From: Alteromonadales bacterium alter-6D02
Lineage (GTDB): Bacteria > Pseudomonadota > Gammaproteobacteria > Enterobacterales > Psychrobiaceae
Direction of reading: 5' to 3'
NCBI GenBank assembly: GCA_002835545.1
Contig: PIZK01000012.1
Coordinates: 116,488-180,487, forward strand
Length of the DNA stretch: 64,000 nt
Part shown: positions 47,352 through 58,366 of the stretch, in pieces
Layout of the letters: each line of letters begins with the position of its first letter
Numbering within the stretch: the stretch's first letter is position 1
Made by a program: the position numbers and the translations under genes
The notes under the pieces: model-generated
Databases searched by the model: none
The model's input: the letters and a program-made list of their open reading frames with translations, nothing else
What the model was told of the DNA's origin: nothing

Positions 47352-48197
47352 ATGTCTGAGCAACAAACGTCGAATAAGATCGACAATACAGCGTTAATTG
47401 AGCAATTAACTAAGCCACCAATAGCTATTGTTGACGGCGAGCCGGTGGCGGATAAGCCACAAGATTTATTTATACCCCCTGAAGCGTTAACCGTATTTCT
47501 TAACGCGTTTGAGGGACCGCTTGATTTGTTATTGTATTTAATTCGTAAACATAAATTCGATATTTTAGATTTACCTATTAGCGATATAACCGATCAATAC
47601 ATGGAATATGTTGATTTAATGAAAGGGTTAAACTTGGACTTAGCCGCTGAATATCTATTAATGGCGGCAATTTTAGCTGAGATTAAATCGCGGATGTTAT
47701 TGCCCGTTGAAAAAGAAGTCGAAGAGGTAGAGGATGATCCTCGGGCTGCCTTGGTTGAACGCCTCAAAGAATATGAGCAATTTAAGCAAGCCGCACTTGA
47801 TATTGATTCGCTGCCACGTATTAATCGCGATTATCATGCCGCGAATGCTGACAAGGCTGATAATCTAACCGAAGTCGTACTCGCACCGCAAGTGACGCTA
47901 CAGGATTTAACCGCAGCCTTTGCCCGTGTGGTTAAACATATTGATGTCAATGCCCACCATCATATTCAACGGGAATCGTTATCAACTCGAGAACGCATGA
48001 GCCAAATTATGCTACAGCTACAATCACAAGAGCAGCTGCAATTTAACCAACTGTTTAAATTCGAGGAAGGGCGTAGCGGTGCCATTGTTTCATTTTTAGC
48101 TATTTTGGAGCTATGTAAGTCAAAACTTATCGGCATTGCATTATTAGACAGCGAAGAACAACTGGCTATATTTTTATTACAGGCGCAAGATGAGTAA
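47352..48197 (+). CDS. scpA: Segregation and condensation protein A (kleisin)
   Basis: 281 residues. A family N-terminal segment, LNAFEGPLDLLLYLIRKHKFDILDLPI (partly quoted as FEGPLDLLLYLIRKHKFDI), follows a roughly 45-residue polar extension. A helical linker with AEYLLMAAILAEIKSRMLLP comes next, then the C-terminal winged helix (VSFLAILELCKSKLI). ScpA bridges Smc heads together with ScpB in chromosome condensation. No smc gene is in the window. It is followed after nine bases by scpB. Confidence 0.95.
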   Translation: MSEQQTSNKIDNTALIEQLTKPPIAIVDGEPVADKPQDLFIPPEALTVFLNAFEGPLDLLLYLIRKHKFDILDLPISDITDQYMEYVDLMKGLNLDLAAEYLLMAAILAEIKSRMLLPVEKEVEEVEDDPRAALVERLKEYEQFKQAALDIDSLPRINRDYHAANADKADNLTEVVLAPQVTLQDLTAAFARVVKHIDVNAHHHIQRESLSTRERMSQIMLQLQSQEQLQFNQLFKFEEGRSGAIVSFLAILELCKSKLIGIALLDSEEQLAIFLLQAQDE

Positions 48198-48206
48198 CTC
48201 AAGTCA

Positions 48207-48758
48207 ATGAACACACCAGAAAAGCAATTAATCGAAGCTGCCTTATTTGCCGTGGATAAACCCTTAACAATTAAACAGCTCCAAGAATCAGTGCTGGCAT
48301 CGTTTCAATTAAAAAAATCTCAAGTCTCAGACATTCTGAATGAATTAGACCATGAGTATAAAGATCGTGGGGTTTTGCTACAGCAAACGGCGTTAGGCTA
48401 TCAATTTATCACCAATCCGGCACTCAGTGACCAGCTTAGTTGTCTTTGGACTGAGAAGCCTGCCAAATATTCGCGAGCTTTACTTGAGACTTTAGCCTTA
48501 ATCGCGTATAAACAGCCGATTACACGTGGTGAGATAGAGCATCTTCGTGGTGTGGCTGTTAGTAGTCATATCATTAAGACCATGACTGAGCGACAATGGA
48601 TTAAAATTGTTGGACATAAGGAGATACCGGGTAAGCCCGCTTTATATGGAACGACTAACGGCTTTTTAGATTATTTTGGCTTAACTTCGTTATCGCAACT
48701 ACCACAATTAACAGAAAACCAACTCGATGCTGCCATTAGTAGTTTCGAGCAACAATAG
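48207..48758 (+). CDS. scpB: Segregation and condensation protein B
   Basis: 183 residues. Two winged-helix domains: IEAALFAVDKPLTIKQL, then the family-specific YSRALLETLALIAYKQPITRGEIE and RGVAVSSHIIKTM, ending with GKPALYGTTNGFLDYFGL. ScpB dimers bind ScpA and Smc. Its position between scpA and rluB is a widespread gammaproteobacterial arrangement. Eight bases separate it from rluB. Confidence 0.96.
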   Translation: MNTPEKQLIEAALFAVDKPLTIKQLQESVLASFQLKKSQVSDILNELDHEYKDRGVLLQQTALGYQFITNPALSDQLSCLWTEKPAKYSRALLETLALIAYKQPITRGEIEHLRGVAVSSHIIKTMTERQWIKIVGHKEIPGKPALYGTTNGFLDYFGLTSLSQLPQLTENQLDAAISSFEQQ

Positions 48759-48766
48759 GCATCACG

Positions 48767-49678
48767 ATGAGTGAAAAATTACAAAAAGTATTAGCACGCG
48801 CAGGCCAAGGCTCACGCCGAGAATTAGAAAAAGCGATCAGTGAAGGCAAAGTCAGCGTTAATGGCGAGATAGCTTCCCTAGGTGCGCGTGTTGAAACATC
48901 GGATGCGATTCGCTATAACGGCATTTTAGTTAACCTTGAAGAGTCTGACAAACAGATTTGCCGTGTCATTGCTTATCATAAACAAGAAGGTGAACTTTCA
49001 ACACGTAAAGATCCCGAAGGTCGTGATACTATCTTCGATCGTTTGCCAAAAATTCGCAATAGCCGTTGGATTGCTATTGGTCGTTTAGACACTAATACGT
49101 CCGGCTTAATGTTATTTACCACTGATGGTGAATTAGCTAACCGTTTAACTCGCTCAAAAATGGAAATTGAACGTGAATATGCGGTGCGAACGTTTGGCGA
49201 AGTGGTTGATAAAAACATCCAACACCTGCGTTCGGGTGTTGAGCTAAAAGAAGACGGCAAAGTTAACTTCACTAAAGTTAAACTACAACCGGGTGAAGGC
49301 TTAAACCGTTGGTATCACGTGATCATGACTCAAGGGCGCGATCGCGCTGTACGTCAAATGTGGGAGCATGAAGAAATCCAAATTAGCCGTTTAATACGTT
49401 TGCGTTACGGAAACATCGCGCTAGATAAATCGCTGCCTCGAGGCGGTTGGCAAGATCTGGAACTAGCTCAAATTAATTACTTACGCGGCTTAGTTGGGTT
49501 AGCTGATGAAACTGAATCGTTTCTAAATTTACGCGAAGAACACCGTAACAAAACGGCGCGTATTCGCCGTGCTGTGCGTAAACACGCTGCGTTTAAAAAA
49601 GCGGATGAACAACGAGCAGGAAAACCAGCGAAAAATAAGAAGCACCGCCAGAAACAAAAACCACGTACGCGCTCTTAA
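48767..49678 (+). CDS. rluB: 23S rRNA pseudouridine-2605 synthase RluB
   Basis: 303 residues. An N-terminal S4 RNA-binding domain (EKLQKVLARAGQGSRRELE) is followed by a RsuA/RluB-type pseudouridine synthase domain with the catalytic Asp in AIGRLDTNTSGLMLFTTDGE. Further motifs are REYAVRTFGE and GRDRAVRQMWEHE. The highly basic tail ends in QKQKPRTRS. It isomerises U2605 of 23S rRNA. It is last gene of the rnm-yciO-scpA-scpB-rluB run. Confidence 0.95.
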   Translation: MSEKLQKVLARAGQGSRRELEKAISEGKVSVNGEIASLGARVETSDAIRYNGILVNLEESDKQICRVIAYHKQEGELSTRKDPEGRDTIFDRLPKIRNSRWIAIGRLDTNTSGLMLFTTDGELANRLTRSKMEIEREYAVRTFGEVVDKNIQHLRSGVELKEDGKVNFTKVKLQPGEGLNRWYHVIMTQGRDRAVRQMWEHEEIQISRLIRLRYGNIALDKSLPRGGWQDLELAQINYLRGLVGLADETESFLNLREEHRNKTARIRRAVRKHAAFKKADEQRAGKPAKNKKHRQKQKPRTRS

Positions 49679-49822
49679 CCTCATTTCTTCGCTTAGTTTA
49701 AGTATAAATGATGGGTTGCTTTGTTTGATTTAATTTATCAAAGCCGCTCATCGCATTTCTTTTTCTCTGTATCAAATCTTTTGTCCAATAGACTCTTTGT
49801 TACTCGCCATTTAAGGACTGTC

Positions 49823-50248
49823 ATGAAAATTGAAGTGACGACCTCACCGCAGACATCAGACTTAAAAACGATAAGTGAAGGTATTCAACGCTATAATCAA
49901 CGCTTCCTAGCTGATGACGTTGTGTTTGAGCCTGACACTCGCTTTGCTGTTTTTGCTAAAGACAACCAAGGGGTGGTTGTTGGCGGCATACGAGCCACTG
50001 CCTTTTGGAACTATTGTATTATTGAACTGTTGTGGTTATCAGAAGATGTTAGAGGGCAAGGGGTTGGCGTAGACTTGATGGTCGCTGCAGAAGCCTTTGC
50101 TCGTGATAATGGCTTTAGCCATGTACGCACTGAAACCTTAAGTTTTCAGGCAAAACCTTTTTATGAAAAGATGGGCTATAGCGTGTTCGGCGAGTTAGTT
50201 GATCATCCCAAAGGTCACACTACCTATTGTTTGGTTAAAGCGCTTTGA
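49823..50248 (+). CDS. GNAT family N-acetyltransferase
   Basis: 141 residues from the ATG at 49823, preceded by AAGGA at five bases; upstream in-frame sequence back to 49721 is not family-like. A GNAT core has VVVGGIRATAFWNYCIIELLWLS-type strands (key residues G-G-I-R and W), the acetyl-CoA loop VRGQGVGVDLMVAAE (R/QxxGxG/A), then FYEKMGYSVFGE. The substrate is unknown. It follows rluB after 144 bases and probably has its own promoter. Confidence 0.85.
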   Translation: MKIEVTTSPQTSDLKTISEGIQRYNQRFLADDVVFEPDTRFAVFAKDNQGVVVGGIRATAFWNYCIIELLWLSEDVRGQGVGVDLMVAAEAFARDNGFSHVRTETLSFQAKPFYEKMGYSVFGELVDHPKGHTTYCLVKAL

Positions 50249-50257
50249 GTTATAACC

Positions 50258-50287
50258 ATACTTCGGGCTGTATTGGACCCGAAGTAT
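50258..50287. terminator. Hairpin between the GNAT gene and the unknown secreted-protein gene
   Basis: A 10-bp perfect stem, ATACTTCGGG / CCCGAAGTAT, has a 10-base loop in a convergent gap. There is no strong T-tract, so it is only a likely bidirectional terminator. Confidence 0.6.
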
Positions 50288-50306
50288 AGAAAATTACAAG
50301 GTAAGT

Positions 50307-51329
50307 TTACTTTTGAATAGGTGGCTCTGTTATCGTGACACGACAACTAGTACATTCAAAGCCCTCATCAATCATTATAGCGAGGCGGCGCCATCGCATC
50401 ATGCCAGTTCGGTTGGCAATAGAGTGAACGTAAGGTGCACTTGCGTGAGTCCATGAGTAAGTGCCTTCCTCTGCCAACTTATTTAATTTTTCAAAATCAA
50501 TAAATCCTTCCTTACTAACAGGGATATCATTCTCAGGTGGAATTGTAAATCTTATATACTCAATTGAGCCATCCAAAGTTGGCTTAGTAAGAACAACGGT
50601 TCCATCGAAGCGCTCAAAGCGAAGTGGGCCACCGAATGATTTGGTGATATTTTCACTTCTTTTTATGCCTAGGTTCAGCATACCCTCGAGAGTCGATTCA
50701 ATAATACCGACAGTAGCATTAATAGTTTGGGTTAACCCAAGTTGTCCCAACAATTCATTCTGTTCCGATTTCGTTAAGTATGTTTCTTGCCAGTATTTAT
50801 TAGCCCAGAGAGCTTTTTCACACCTCTGAAGCATTGTAGAAGGGTTAACCTCTGTGTGACTGACCTCACAAAAATCCACTAAATCTAAAGCCCCATTATT
50901 ATTTGTAGGGAGGTTGTGTTTATTTGCGAAGTGCTTAGTCGCGTATTTAGGCGATACAAATTTATTCACCGCTTGGCTAAGGGAATAATTAGCAGGGTAC
51001 TGACGTGTAAGTCGCACTGCGGTGTAAGGGTTGGACATATCACCACCATCAAAGCCTTCAACGATATGATAGTCTTGATAGAGCTGAAAATCATAAACGT
51101 TAACGCTGTCATTGGCATCACTTTGAATAACAACTTTATATGTCCCTGGTTGATTTGTTCTGGTCGCATACTGTCTTGCGGCTGATAAAGCAAAATCTTT
51201 TTGTAATTTTGTGTCGGTACATTGATTATCTTGACCAACACAAGTAGTGACAAACGCAGCACTTGTGGCGAAAGCCGCTGGTGTGGCTAACAGACCTAAC
51301 GCAAGTAGGGAGATTTTTAGGGGGGTCAT
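50307..51329 (-). CDS. Secreted protein of unknown function with six mature cysteines
   Basis: 340 residues from the ATG at 51329 (AAGGA is well spaced for this one; an ATG two codons earlier is too close to it). A signal peptide (LKISLLALGLLATPAAFA) is followed by a mature protein with Cys pairs TTCVGQDNQC, DFCEV..QRCEK and near the C-terminus FECTSC, suggesting three disulfides in the periplasm or outside the cell. The central part has mixed helical and beta content, with RFERFDGTVVLTKPTLDGS. I recognise no family. It is monocistronic and convergent with the GNAT gene, with about 260 bases before cmoB. Confidence 0.8.
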   Translation of the reverse strand: MTPLKISLLALGLLATPAAFATSAAFVTTCVGQDNQCTDTKLQKDFALSAARQYATRTNQPGTYKVVIQSDANDSVNVYDFQLYQDYHIVEGFDGGDMSNPYTAVRLTRQYPANYSLSQAVNKFVSPKYATKHFANKHNLPTNNNGALDLVDFCEVSHTEVNPSTMLQRCEKALWANKYWQETYLTKSEQNELLGQLGLTQTINATVGIIESTLEGMLNLGIKRSENITKSFGGPLRFERFDGTVVLTKPTLDGSIEYIRFTIPPENDIPVSKEGFIDFEKLNKLAEEGTYSWTHASAPYVHSIANRTGMMRWRRLAIMIDEGFECTSCRVTITEPPIQK

Positions 51330-51547
51330 AAACATCCTTTTATGAAGAAATTAACTTTAAAACGAAGTTTAATTCTCAAGGAAACTAACATGTACATTAT
51401 TAATATACAATAAGTTATACCGGGAAGGGGGTGTTGTTAGAGTTAATAGGGTATGTTAGTGGATTACACTGTTGATTGTTTATATGTTGCGAAGTTGAGA
51501 GATTATTGTAGGTCAAATGGTAATACATTCACGTTGCGATGTAATTT

Positions 51548-51577
51548 ATGCCAGCAAACAAGTCTTGCCGCTGGCAT
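51548..51577 (-). terminator. Weak hairpin after cmoB
   Basis: ATGCCAGC / GCTGGCAT has a 14-base loop and lies 12 bases past the cmoB stop. The following minus-strand sequence is AT-rich (AAATTAC) but not a T-tract. Confidence 0.4.
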
Positions 51578-51588
51578 TTGCATCAATT

Positions 51589-52590
51589 CTAACTTTCTTG
51601 ACTGGCGATCTCTGTATCAAACGGCTTATTAGCAATAATCACCGCGCGTTTTGGCGCTGGGTGACCCTCAATGGTCTTCGTTGGATCGTTAGGGTCTAAG
51701 AAATCACTCAGTGATTCAAAGTCCATCCACGGTGTTTTACGTTGCTCTTCAACGCTAGTATCACACACATCAACGGTGCGCACGTTTTCAAAGCCAAGTT
51801 TGGTTAACCATAGTTCTAATGCGGCAGTGCTTGGTAAAAACCACACATTGTTCATCTTGCCGTAACGACCTGCGGGAACCAATACTTGGTTTTCATCACC
51901 ATCAATTACCAGAGTTTCTAACACCAGCTCGCCACCGGCGCGCAACTGATTTTTTAATTGCTCTAAGTGGTCAATCGGTGATTTACGGTGATAAAGCACG
52001 CCCATCGAAAAAACCGTATCAAAGGCTTTAAGGGCAGGAAGCTCTTGAATTCCTAATGGCAATAAGTGAGCACGTTGATCATTGTTAGCAAGGTGCCTGA
52101 TAATCTCAAACTGGAATAAAAACAGCGTTGATGGGTCAATCCCGACAGCAAACTTAGCACCATCGCCGAGCATGCGCCATAAGTGATAACCACTGCCACA
52201 GCCAACATCGAGAATGGTACGGTTATGTAATGGAGAGATATGCTCGCGTAAACGCTCCCACTTCCAGTCACTACGCCACTCGGTATCAATATGGATGTCA
52301 TGAACGTGAAACGGGCCTTTACGCCACGGCGTAAACATCCCAAGTAAAGATTCTAATTTTTTTAATTCACCCGGTGCTACTGATTGGGACGTATTAATAG
52401 TGACACTATCAGTAAAATCAATTTTATCCGCTTCAATGGTCGGCAGTTTTTCAATGCATTTTTGCCATTTAGGGAACTGACCGTGTTGACGCTCTTTTTG
52501 CCACGTGGCCAGTTGCGCCGGTAATACTTCTAGCCAATGGCTCAATTGATTTTTGGCGATGTGTTGATAAAAATTACTAAAATCGATCAT
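51589..52590 (-). CDS. cmoB: tRNA U34 carboxymethyltransferase CmoB
   Basis: 333 residues (E. coli 323). The family segments include [39 protein letters not shown], the SAM-fold [16 protein letters not shown], and [14 protein letters not shown]. It uses carboxy-SAM, made by CmoA, to turn 5-hydroxyuridine at tRNA position 34 into cmo5U. It lies 35 bases downstream of cmoA. A C-terminal extension of about ten residues is slightly longer than usual. Confidence 0.96.
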   Translation of the reverse strand: MIDFSNFYQHIAKNQLSHWLEVLPAQLATWQKERQHGQFPKWQKCIEKLPTIEADKIDFTDSVTINTSQSVAPGELKKLESLLGMFTPWRKGPFHVHDIHIDTEWRSDWKWERLREHISPLHNRTILDVGCGSGYHLWRMLGDGAKFAVGIDPSTLFLFQFEIIRHLANNDQRAHLLPLGIQELPALKAFDTVFSMGVLYHRKSPIDHLEQLKNQLRAGGELVLETLVIDGDENQVLVPAGRYGKMNNVWFLPSTAALELWLTKLGFENVRTVDVCDTSVEEQRKTPWMDFESLSDFLDPNDPTKTIEGHPAPKRAVIIANKPFDTEIASQES

Positions 52591-52625
52591 GTTAAAAGGA
52601 AAATCCTGTAGTCATTGGCTGTGGG

Positions 52626-53372
<747 letters not shown>

Positions 53373-53527
53373 TTAGACAAAAGAGCTATTTTAACCCAGT
53401 GCGTAGCGAGTGTCTCTTAGTAATTATTATTGCACTTAAAAATGTTAATTGAATCATCTCGGTTGTGTATAAAAACATCGATTAAGTCATCGCGTATCAA
53501 CAATTGGTAACATATCGCCTTAGGGTC

Positions 53528-53556
53528 TTACCTAATAGTCAATTTTTCATTATACT
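53528..53556 (+). promoter_or_regulatory. Candidate sigma-70 promoter of aspS
   Basis: TTACCT, a 17-base spacer, then TATACT, about 50 bases upstream of the aspS ATG. The -10 element is good and the -35 weak. Confidence 0.45.
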
Positions 53557-53606
53557 TATCGTCATTTCGACAATAGCCCTTAGGGCAACCATCAGGAAGT
53601 ATATCA

Positions 53607-55394
53607 ATGCGCAGTCATTATTGCGGTGAATTAAACGAGTCATTAATTGGTCAACAAGTAGAACTTGTTGGTTGGGTAAACAAGCGTCGCGACTTAGGTG
53701 GCGTTATCTTTTTAGATTTACGTGATCGTGAAGGGTTAATCCAAGTTGTTTATGATCCAGACCTAGAAGAGTCATTCGCTATCGCAAACAGTCTACGTAA
53801 TGAGTTCTGTGTTAAAGTAACAGGCATCGTACGTGGTCGCCCTGAAGGCCAAGTAAATAAAGACATGCCTACTGGTGGCGTAGAAGTATTAGGTAAAGCG
53901 TTAGAAATTATTAATCGCGCAGAGCCACTGCCATTATCGTTAGATGATCACCAAACAAACTCTGAAGAACAACGTTTAAAGTACCGTTATTTAGATCTAC
54001 GTCGCCCTGAAATGACTGAGCGTTTAGTATTCCGTTCTAAAGTGACTGGTTTTGTTCGTCGTTTCTTAGAAGATAACGGTTTTTTAGATATCGAAACACC
54101 TATCTTAACGAAAGCAACACCTGAAGGCGCGCGTGATTACTTAGTACCGAGTCGTACTCACAAAGGTAAATTCTTCGCATTGCCGCAATCACCACAGTTA
54201 TTTAAACAACTGTTAATGATGTCTGGTATGGATCGTTACTATCAAATCGTTAAATGTTTCCGTGATGAAGATTTACGTGCTGACCGTCAACCTGAATTCA
54301 CACAGATTGATATTGAAACGTCGTTCATGTCATCAGATCAAGTACGTGCTAAAACCGAAGAGTTAGTGGTTAATTTATTCAAAGAGCAACTAAACGTTGA
54401 TTTAGGCACATTCCCAACGATGAGTTATGCTGATGCAATGCGTCGTTTTGGTTCTGATAAGCCAGATTTACGTAATCCGTTAGAGTTAGTTGATGTTGCT
54501 GATATCTTAAAAGAGGTCGAGTTCAAAGTATTCTCTGGCCCAGCTAACGACCCTAAAGGCCGTGTCTCAGTTATTTGTGTACCGGGCGGCGCATCATTAA
54601 GCCGTAAGAACATCGATGACTACGGTAAGTACGTTGGCATCTACGGTGCTAAAGGTTTAGCGTGGATGAAGGTTAACGACATCGATGCGGGTATGGAAGG
54701 TATTCAATCGCCAATCCTTAAGTTCTTAAACGAAGAAGTAGTGACTGAGTTATTAAAACGTACTGATGCTAAATCAGGCGATATTATCTTATTCGGCGCA
54801 GATAACTACACAGTAGTGACAGAAGCAATGGGCGCTTTACGTCTAAAATTAGGTGAAGACTTAAACCTAACGTCAGATGAGTGGAAGCCGCTTTGGGTTG
54901 TTGACTTCCCAATGTTTGAGGAAATTGATGGTCAATACCACGCCTTACATCACCCGTTTACGGCGCCTGTCGGCGTAACGGCACAAGAGTTAGAAGCAAA
55001 CCCTGCTGCTGCATTATCAGATGCTTATGACATGGTTTTAAACGGTTGTGAATTAGGTGGTGGTTCGGTACGTATCCACAATGCACCGATGCAAGCCTCT
55101 GTATTCCGCATCTTAGGTATCTCTGATGAAGAAGCCCAAGAGAAGTTTGGTTTCTTACTAGAAGCATTACGTTACGGTACGCCACCACATGCTGGTTTAG
55201 CTTTCGGCTTAGACCGCTTAATTATGTTAATGACAGGCGCAAGCTCAATTCGTGACGTAATGGCTTTCCCGAAAACAACGACTGCTGCATGTCCACTGAC
55301 TAATGCGCCGGGTGTAGCAAATACTGCCCAGTTAACTGACTTAAACATCGCTTCATTAGTAGCGGAGTCAGATAGCGAAACAGACGCAGAATAA
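53607..55394 (+). CDS. aspS: Aspartyl-tRNA synthetase
   Basis: 595 residues (E. coli 590). The OB-fold anticodon-binding domain ([23 protein letters not shown]) is followed by a class II core with motif 2 ([21 protein letters not shown]). The bacterial GAD insertion lies around 285-420, and motif 3 is [15 protein letters not shown]. The GAD insertion and length identify the bacterial type. It charges tRNA-Asp. It is followed by a strong terminator, so it is transcribed separately from ruvC. Confidence 0.98.
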   Translation: MRSHYCGELNESLIGQQVELVGWVNKRRDLGGVIFLDLRDREGLIQVVYDPDLEESFAIANSLRNEFCVKVTGIVRGRPEGQVNKDMPTGGVEVLGKALEIINRAEPLPLSLDDHQTNSEEQRLKYRYLDLRRPEMTERLVFRSKVTGFVRRFLEDNGFLDIETPILTKATPEGARDYLVPSRTHKGKFFALPQSPQLFKQLLMMSGMDRYYQIVKCFRDEDLRADRQPEFTQIDIETSFMSSDQVRAKTEELVVNLFKEQLNVDLGTFPTMSYADAMRRFGSDKPDLRNPLELVDVADILKEVEFKVFSGPANDPKGRVSVICVPGGASLSRKNIDDYGKYVGIYGAKGLAWMKVNDIDAGMEGIQSPILKFLNEEVVTELLKRTDAKSGDIILFGADNYTVVTEAMGALRLKLGEDLNLTSDEWKPLWVVDFPMFEEIDGQYHALHHPFTAPVGVTAQELEANPAAALSDAYDMVLNGCELGGGSVRIHNAPMQASVFRILGISDEEAQEKFGFLLEALRYGTPPHAGLAFGLDRLIMLMTGASSIRDVMAFPKTTTAACPLTNAPGVANTAQLTDLNIASLVAESDSETDAE

Positions 55395-55422
55395 TTTTCT
55401 GTTATTCTAGAATTCAGTGATG

Positions 55423-55450
55423 AAAAAGCGAGCTTAGGCTCGCTTTTTTT
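55423..55450 (+). terminator. aspS terminator
   Basis: The stem AAAGCGAGC / GCTCGCTTT has loop TTAG and is followed by TTTTTTT. It lies 28 bases after the stop. Confidence 0.94.
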
Positions 55451-55529
55451 ATGCTTTCTATAATACTGTACTTGCAACCAGTGGTTTGATTGCTTACTCT
55501 ATAGCAATAGATTGGCAAAGGTGTAGGCA

Positions 55530-56084
55530 ATGACAATTATTTTAGGTATTGACCCTGGTTCCCGTGTCGCGGGTTATGGGGTGATCCGTAAAGAGGGTAA
55601 TAAGTTAACCTACCTTGCTAGCGGCTGTATACGTGTTAAAGAAAAAGAGTTACCGCAGCGGCTCAAACAAGTTTTTGATGGCGTGACCCAGTTGATTGCG
55701 CAATACAAACCTGACGAGTTTGCCATTGAACAAGTGTTTATGTCACGTAATGCTGACTCTGCGTTAAAACTAGGCCAAGCTCGTGGCGTTGCGATTGTGG
55801 CTGCGTGTAATGCTAACCTCCCCGTGAGTGAGTACGCCGCGCGTTTAATTAAACAAGCGGTTGTTGGCACTGGAGCTGCAACTAAAGATCAAGTGGGTCA
55901 TATGGTCACCCAAATGCTTAAGCTGCCTGCAAAGCCACAGGAAGATGCCGCCGATGCACTAGCAATTGCCATTTGTCATGCCCATGCCCATCAAGGGTTA
56001 ATTTCAAAGTCTGGTAAAAGACGCAGTAGTTCGATGCGCACGTTACCGAGTCATTTAAAAAATCGATGTAAGGAAGTATTGTGA
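55530..56084 (+). CDS. ruvC: Holliday junction endonuclease RuvC
   Basis: 184 residues (E. coli 173). The RNase H-like fold begins [15 protein letters not shown] with the first catalytic Asp. The Glu lies in [20 protein letters not shown], and the final acidic residues in [17 protein letters not shown]. It resolves Holliday junctions with RuvAB. The basic C-terminal tail is about ten residues longer than in E. coli. Its stop overlaps the ruvA GTG start by four bases. Confidence 0.97.
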   Translation: MTIILGIDPGSRVAGYGVIRKEGNKLTYLASGCIRVKEKELPQRLKQVFDGVTQLIAQYKPDEFAIEQVFMSRNADSALKLGQARGVAIVAACNANLPVSEYAARLIKQAVVGTGAATKDQVGHMVTQMLKLPAKPQEDAADALAIAICHAHAHQGLISKSGKRRSSSMRTLPSHLKNRCKEVL

Positions 56085-56707
56085 TAGGACGATTAAACGG
56101 CATTGTTGCTGAAAAGCAAGCACCACTGTTGCTATTGGAAGTGAGTGGAATTGGTTATGAAGTACAAATGCCAATGACCAGTTTTTATCAAATGCCAGAG
56201 GTGGGTGAGCAAGTCATCATTCATACGCATTTCGTCGTTCGTGAAGACGCGCAATTACTCTATGGTTTTGCCAATAAAATTGAGCGCGAATTATTCCGTG
56301 AGATTATTAAGGCCAATGGGGTTGGTCCGAAGCTGGGCTTAGCGATTTTGTCGGGGCTATCTGCCAGTCAATTTGTGCAAATAGTCAGTAACAGTGATGC
56401 ATCAGCATTAGTCAAGTTACCAGGTATTGGCCTTAAAACTGCTGAACGCTTGATCATTGAATTAAAAGACCGCCTTAAAAACTTCACTTTGCAACAGCAA
56501 GATAGTCTTGCAACTGATGCGCAACCACTAGATGGTGACTTAGGGTCTACCTTTATTGAGACTGTGGATGTGGAACAAGATGCTATTGATGCACTTCTTG
56601 CTTTAGGCTATAAACAAAATCAAGCGACTAAAATCGTTAAAAAAGTTAAACTGCCAGAAATGGATAGTGAAGCCTTAATTAAAGCAGCGCTTAAGGCAAT
56701 GCTTTAG
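56081..56707 (+). CDS. ruvA: Holliday junction DNA-binding protein RuvA
   Basis: 208 residues (E. coli 203), started at a GTG at 56081 inside the GTGA overlap with ruvC and preceded by AAGGAAG. Domain I OB fold ([20 protein letters not shown]), domain II helix-hairpin-helix motifs ([18 protein letters not shown] and [17 protein letters not shown]), a flexible linker, and domain III ([19 protein letters not shown]), which binds RuvB. It lies eight bases before ruvB. Confidence 0.97.
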   Translation: MIGRLNGIVAEKQAPLLLLEVSGIGYEVQMPMTSFYQMPEVGEQVIIHTHFVVREDAQLLYGFANKIERELFREIIKANGVGPKLGLAILSGLSASQFVQIVSNSDASALVKLPGIGLKTAERLIIELKDRLKNFTLQQQDSLATDAQPLDGDLGSTFIETVDVEQDAIDALLALGYKQNQATKIVKKVKLPEMDSEALIKAALKAML

Positions 56708-56715
56708 GATAAATA

Positions 56716-57732
56716 ATGATAGAAGCAGATAGATTAATACAAGCCACTGAGATTAACCCGCAAGAACAGCAAGTTGATCGTGCGATGCGCCCGAAAATGC
56801 TTAGCGATTACACCGGGCAAGAAGAAGCAAAGTCTCAACTTAATATCTTTATCCAGGCAGCGAAACTACGTGATGAAGCTTTAGATCACATGTTAGTTTT
56901 CGGTCCGCCGGGATTAGGTAAAACCACCTTAGCACATATTGTTGCTAATGAGATGGATGTTAACGTTAAAACAACCTCGGGGCCGGTATTAGAAAAAGCA
57001 GGGGATTTAGCAGCACTGCTCACCAACCTGGAACATGGTGATATTTTATTTATCGATGAAATCCATCGGTTAAGCCCTGTGGTTGAAGAAATACTTTATC
57101 CAGCTATGGAAGACTATCAGCTTGATATTATGATTGGCGAGGGACCAGCTGCTCGTTCAATCAAGTTAGAGCTGCCACCTTTTACCTTAATCGGTGCGAC
57201 AACTCGAGCCGGTTCATTAACCTCACCATTACGCGCTCGTTTTGGAATACCGCTTCGCTTAGAATTTTATAAAGTCGATGAGCTCAAAGACATAATCATT
57301 CGCAGTGCCGGGCAGCTTGAAGTTGGTATTGATCAAGCAGGGGCGTTTGAAATTGCTAAACGTTCACGTGGTACGCCTAGAATAGCCAATCGATTATTAC
57401 GCCGCGTCCGTGATTTTGCTCAAGTGAAGTTTGATGGAGCAATAAACCAACAAATAGCAGCACAGGCGTTGCAGGTGCTTGATGTTGATAATGAGGGCTT
57501 TGATTTTATGGATAGGAAGTTATTATTAACGATTATCGAGAAGTTTTCAGGTGGCCCCGTCGGTTTAGATAACCTTGCCGCTGCGCTCGGTGAAGATAAA
57601 GATACCTTAGAAGATGTCATTGAACCCTATTTAATTCAACAAGGGTTTATTCAGCGTACCCACCGTGGTCGGATTGCCACACCTCAAACTTACTTACATT
57701 TTGGCCTCGTCGCGCCAAACCCTCAGTTATAG
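56716..57732 (+). CDS. ruvB: Holliday junction branch-migration motor RuvB
   Basis: 338 residues (E. coli 336). AAA+ ATPase with Walker [13 protein letters not shown], Walker B LFIDEIHR, sensor 1 [10 protein letters not shown] and the arginine-containing sensor 2 [16 protein letters not shown]. The C-terminal winged helix ends in [18 protein letters not shown]. The hexamer drives branch migration with RuvA. No clear plus-strand terminator follows. Confidence 0.98.
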   Translation: MIEADRLIQATEINPQEQQVDRAMRPKMLSDYTGQEEAKSQLNIFIQAAKLRDEALDHMLVFGPPGLGKTTLAHIVANEMDVNVKTTSGPVLEKAGDLAALLTNLEHGDILFIDEIHRLSPVVEEILYPAMEDYQLDIMIGEGPAARSIKLELPPFTLIGATTRAGSLTSPLRARFGIPLRLEFYKVDELKDIIIRSAGQLEVGIDQAGAFEIAKRSRGTPRIANRLLRRVRDFAQVKFDGAINQQIAAQALQVLDVDNEGFDFMDRKLLLTIIEKFSGGPVGLDNLAAALGEDKDTLEDVIEPYLIQQGFIQRTHRGRIATPQTYLHFGLVAPNPQL

Positions 57733-57891
57733 CGTTGCCCCTACTAAATAGGTGATGGAGATGACGGTTTGTGCATACATTCCGTATCTCCTAAATGTCT
57801 TCAGCGAGTATCTATACCCTGGCATGCAGAGACACTCATCGTATGAATGGCTAACGAGATAATAGCATTGTGGGTTCAAAGAATTTTGGAT

Positions 57892-57921
57892 AAAAAAAAG
57901 CCCACAAAAATGTGTGGGCTT
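57892..57921 (-). terminator. Orphan intrinsic terminator on the minus strand
   Basis: On the minus strand the stem AAGCCCACA / TGTGGGCTT with a six-base loop is followed by T8. On the plus strand it is followed by GAAGTC, so it is a poor ruvB terminator. No annotated minus-strand gene lies upstream, which implies an unannotated transcript. Confidence 0.75.
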
Positions 57922-57925
57922 GAAG

Positions 57926-58018
57926 TCAATTATAAAAAAATCGACAAAGGAAGTAACAAATAAATAACAACAGAGGTTTATCGATTAATCTATGCAAGAC
58001 AACCAATAAGATAAACAT
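57926..58018 (-). CDS. Possible 30-residue hydrophobic small protein
   Basis: ATG at 58018 and TGA at 57926-57928, ending five bases before the orphan terminator. The peptide begins MFILLVVLHRLIDKPLLLF and ends RFFYN, so it could be a membrane microprotein. The ribosome binding site is weak (GAAAG close to the ATG). AT-rich DNA often yields hydrophobic chance ORFs, so the case rests mainly on the adjacent terminator. Confidence 0.3.
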   Translation of the reverse strand: MFILLVVLHRLIDKPLLLFICYFLCRFFYN

Positions 58019-58366
58019 CAACTTTCGAAGTACAGACCTCGTTAAGTGGTGACAATAATAGGGAAGTTCTTTATTAGAAACAAACTAGAAAAATTTATTT
58101 TCGGATTAGTTTTTCTAATGCTGCTGGGGCGTGTGAATTTGATTTTATACACGATATCACAATGATTAAGTGTTTATTCAGGTTGAGTGAATAAAAATGC
58201 TGTTATAAGTAATGTTTGCTTTGATGAAAAAAGTACCGCGCTCTCGTTATTGCCCACATTTTAAGTTATTGACTTGAAAATAGTTATCCTAAGCATTGAC
58301 GGCTATTGCCCTTAGAAGCCAGATATAGTACCTTTTGCCAGATTTTCTTTAATAATTGAGACTTTT

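Larger units (their letters stand above)
57733..58366. other. 634-bp region without a clear gene between ruvB and ybgC
   Basis: The longest gene-free stretch in the window. Its one strong signal is a minus-strand intrinsic terminator at 57892-57921, preceded on that strand by a possible 30-codon ORF (57926-58018). The tol-pal promoter must lie near the right end, but I cannot pick a confident pair. No RNA family is recognised. Confidence 0.6.

Noticed and set aside
54425..55477. Minus-strand ORFs opposite aspS and its terminator
   Set aside because: They are shadow frames of a strongly conserved gene with no independent signals.
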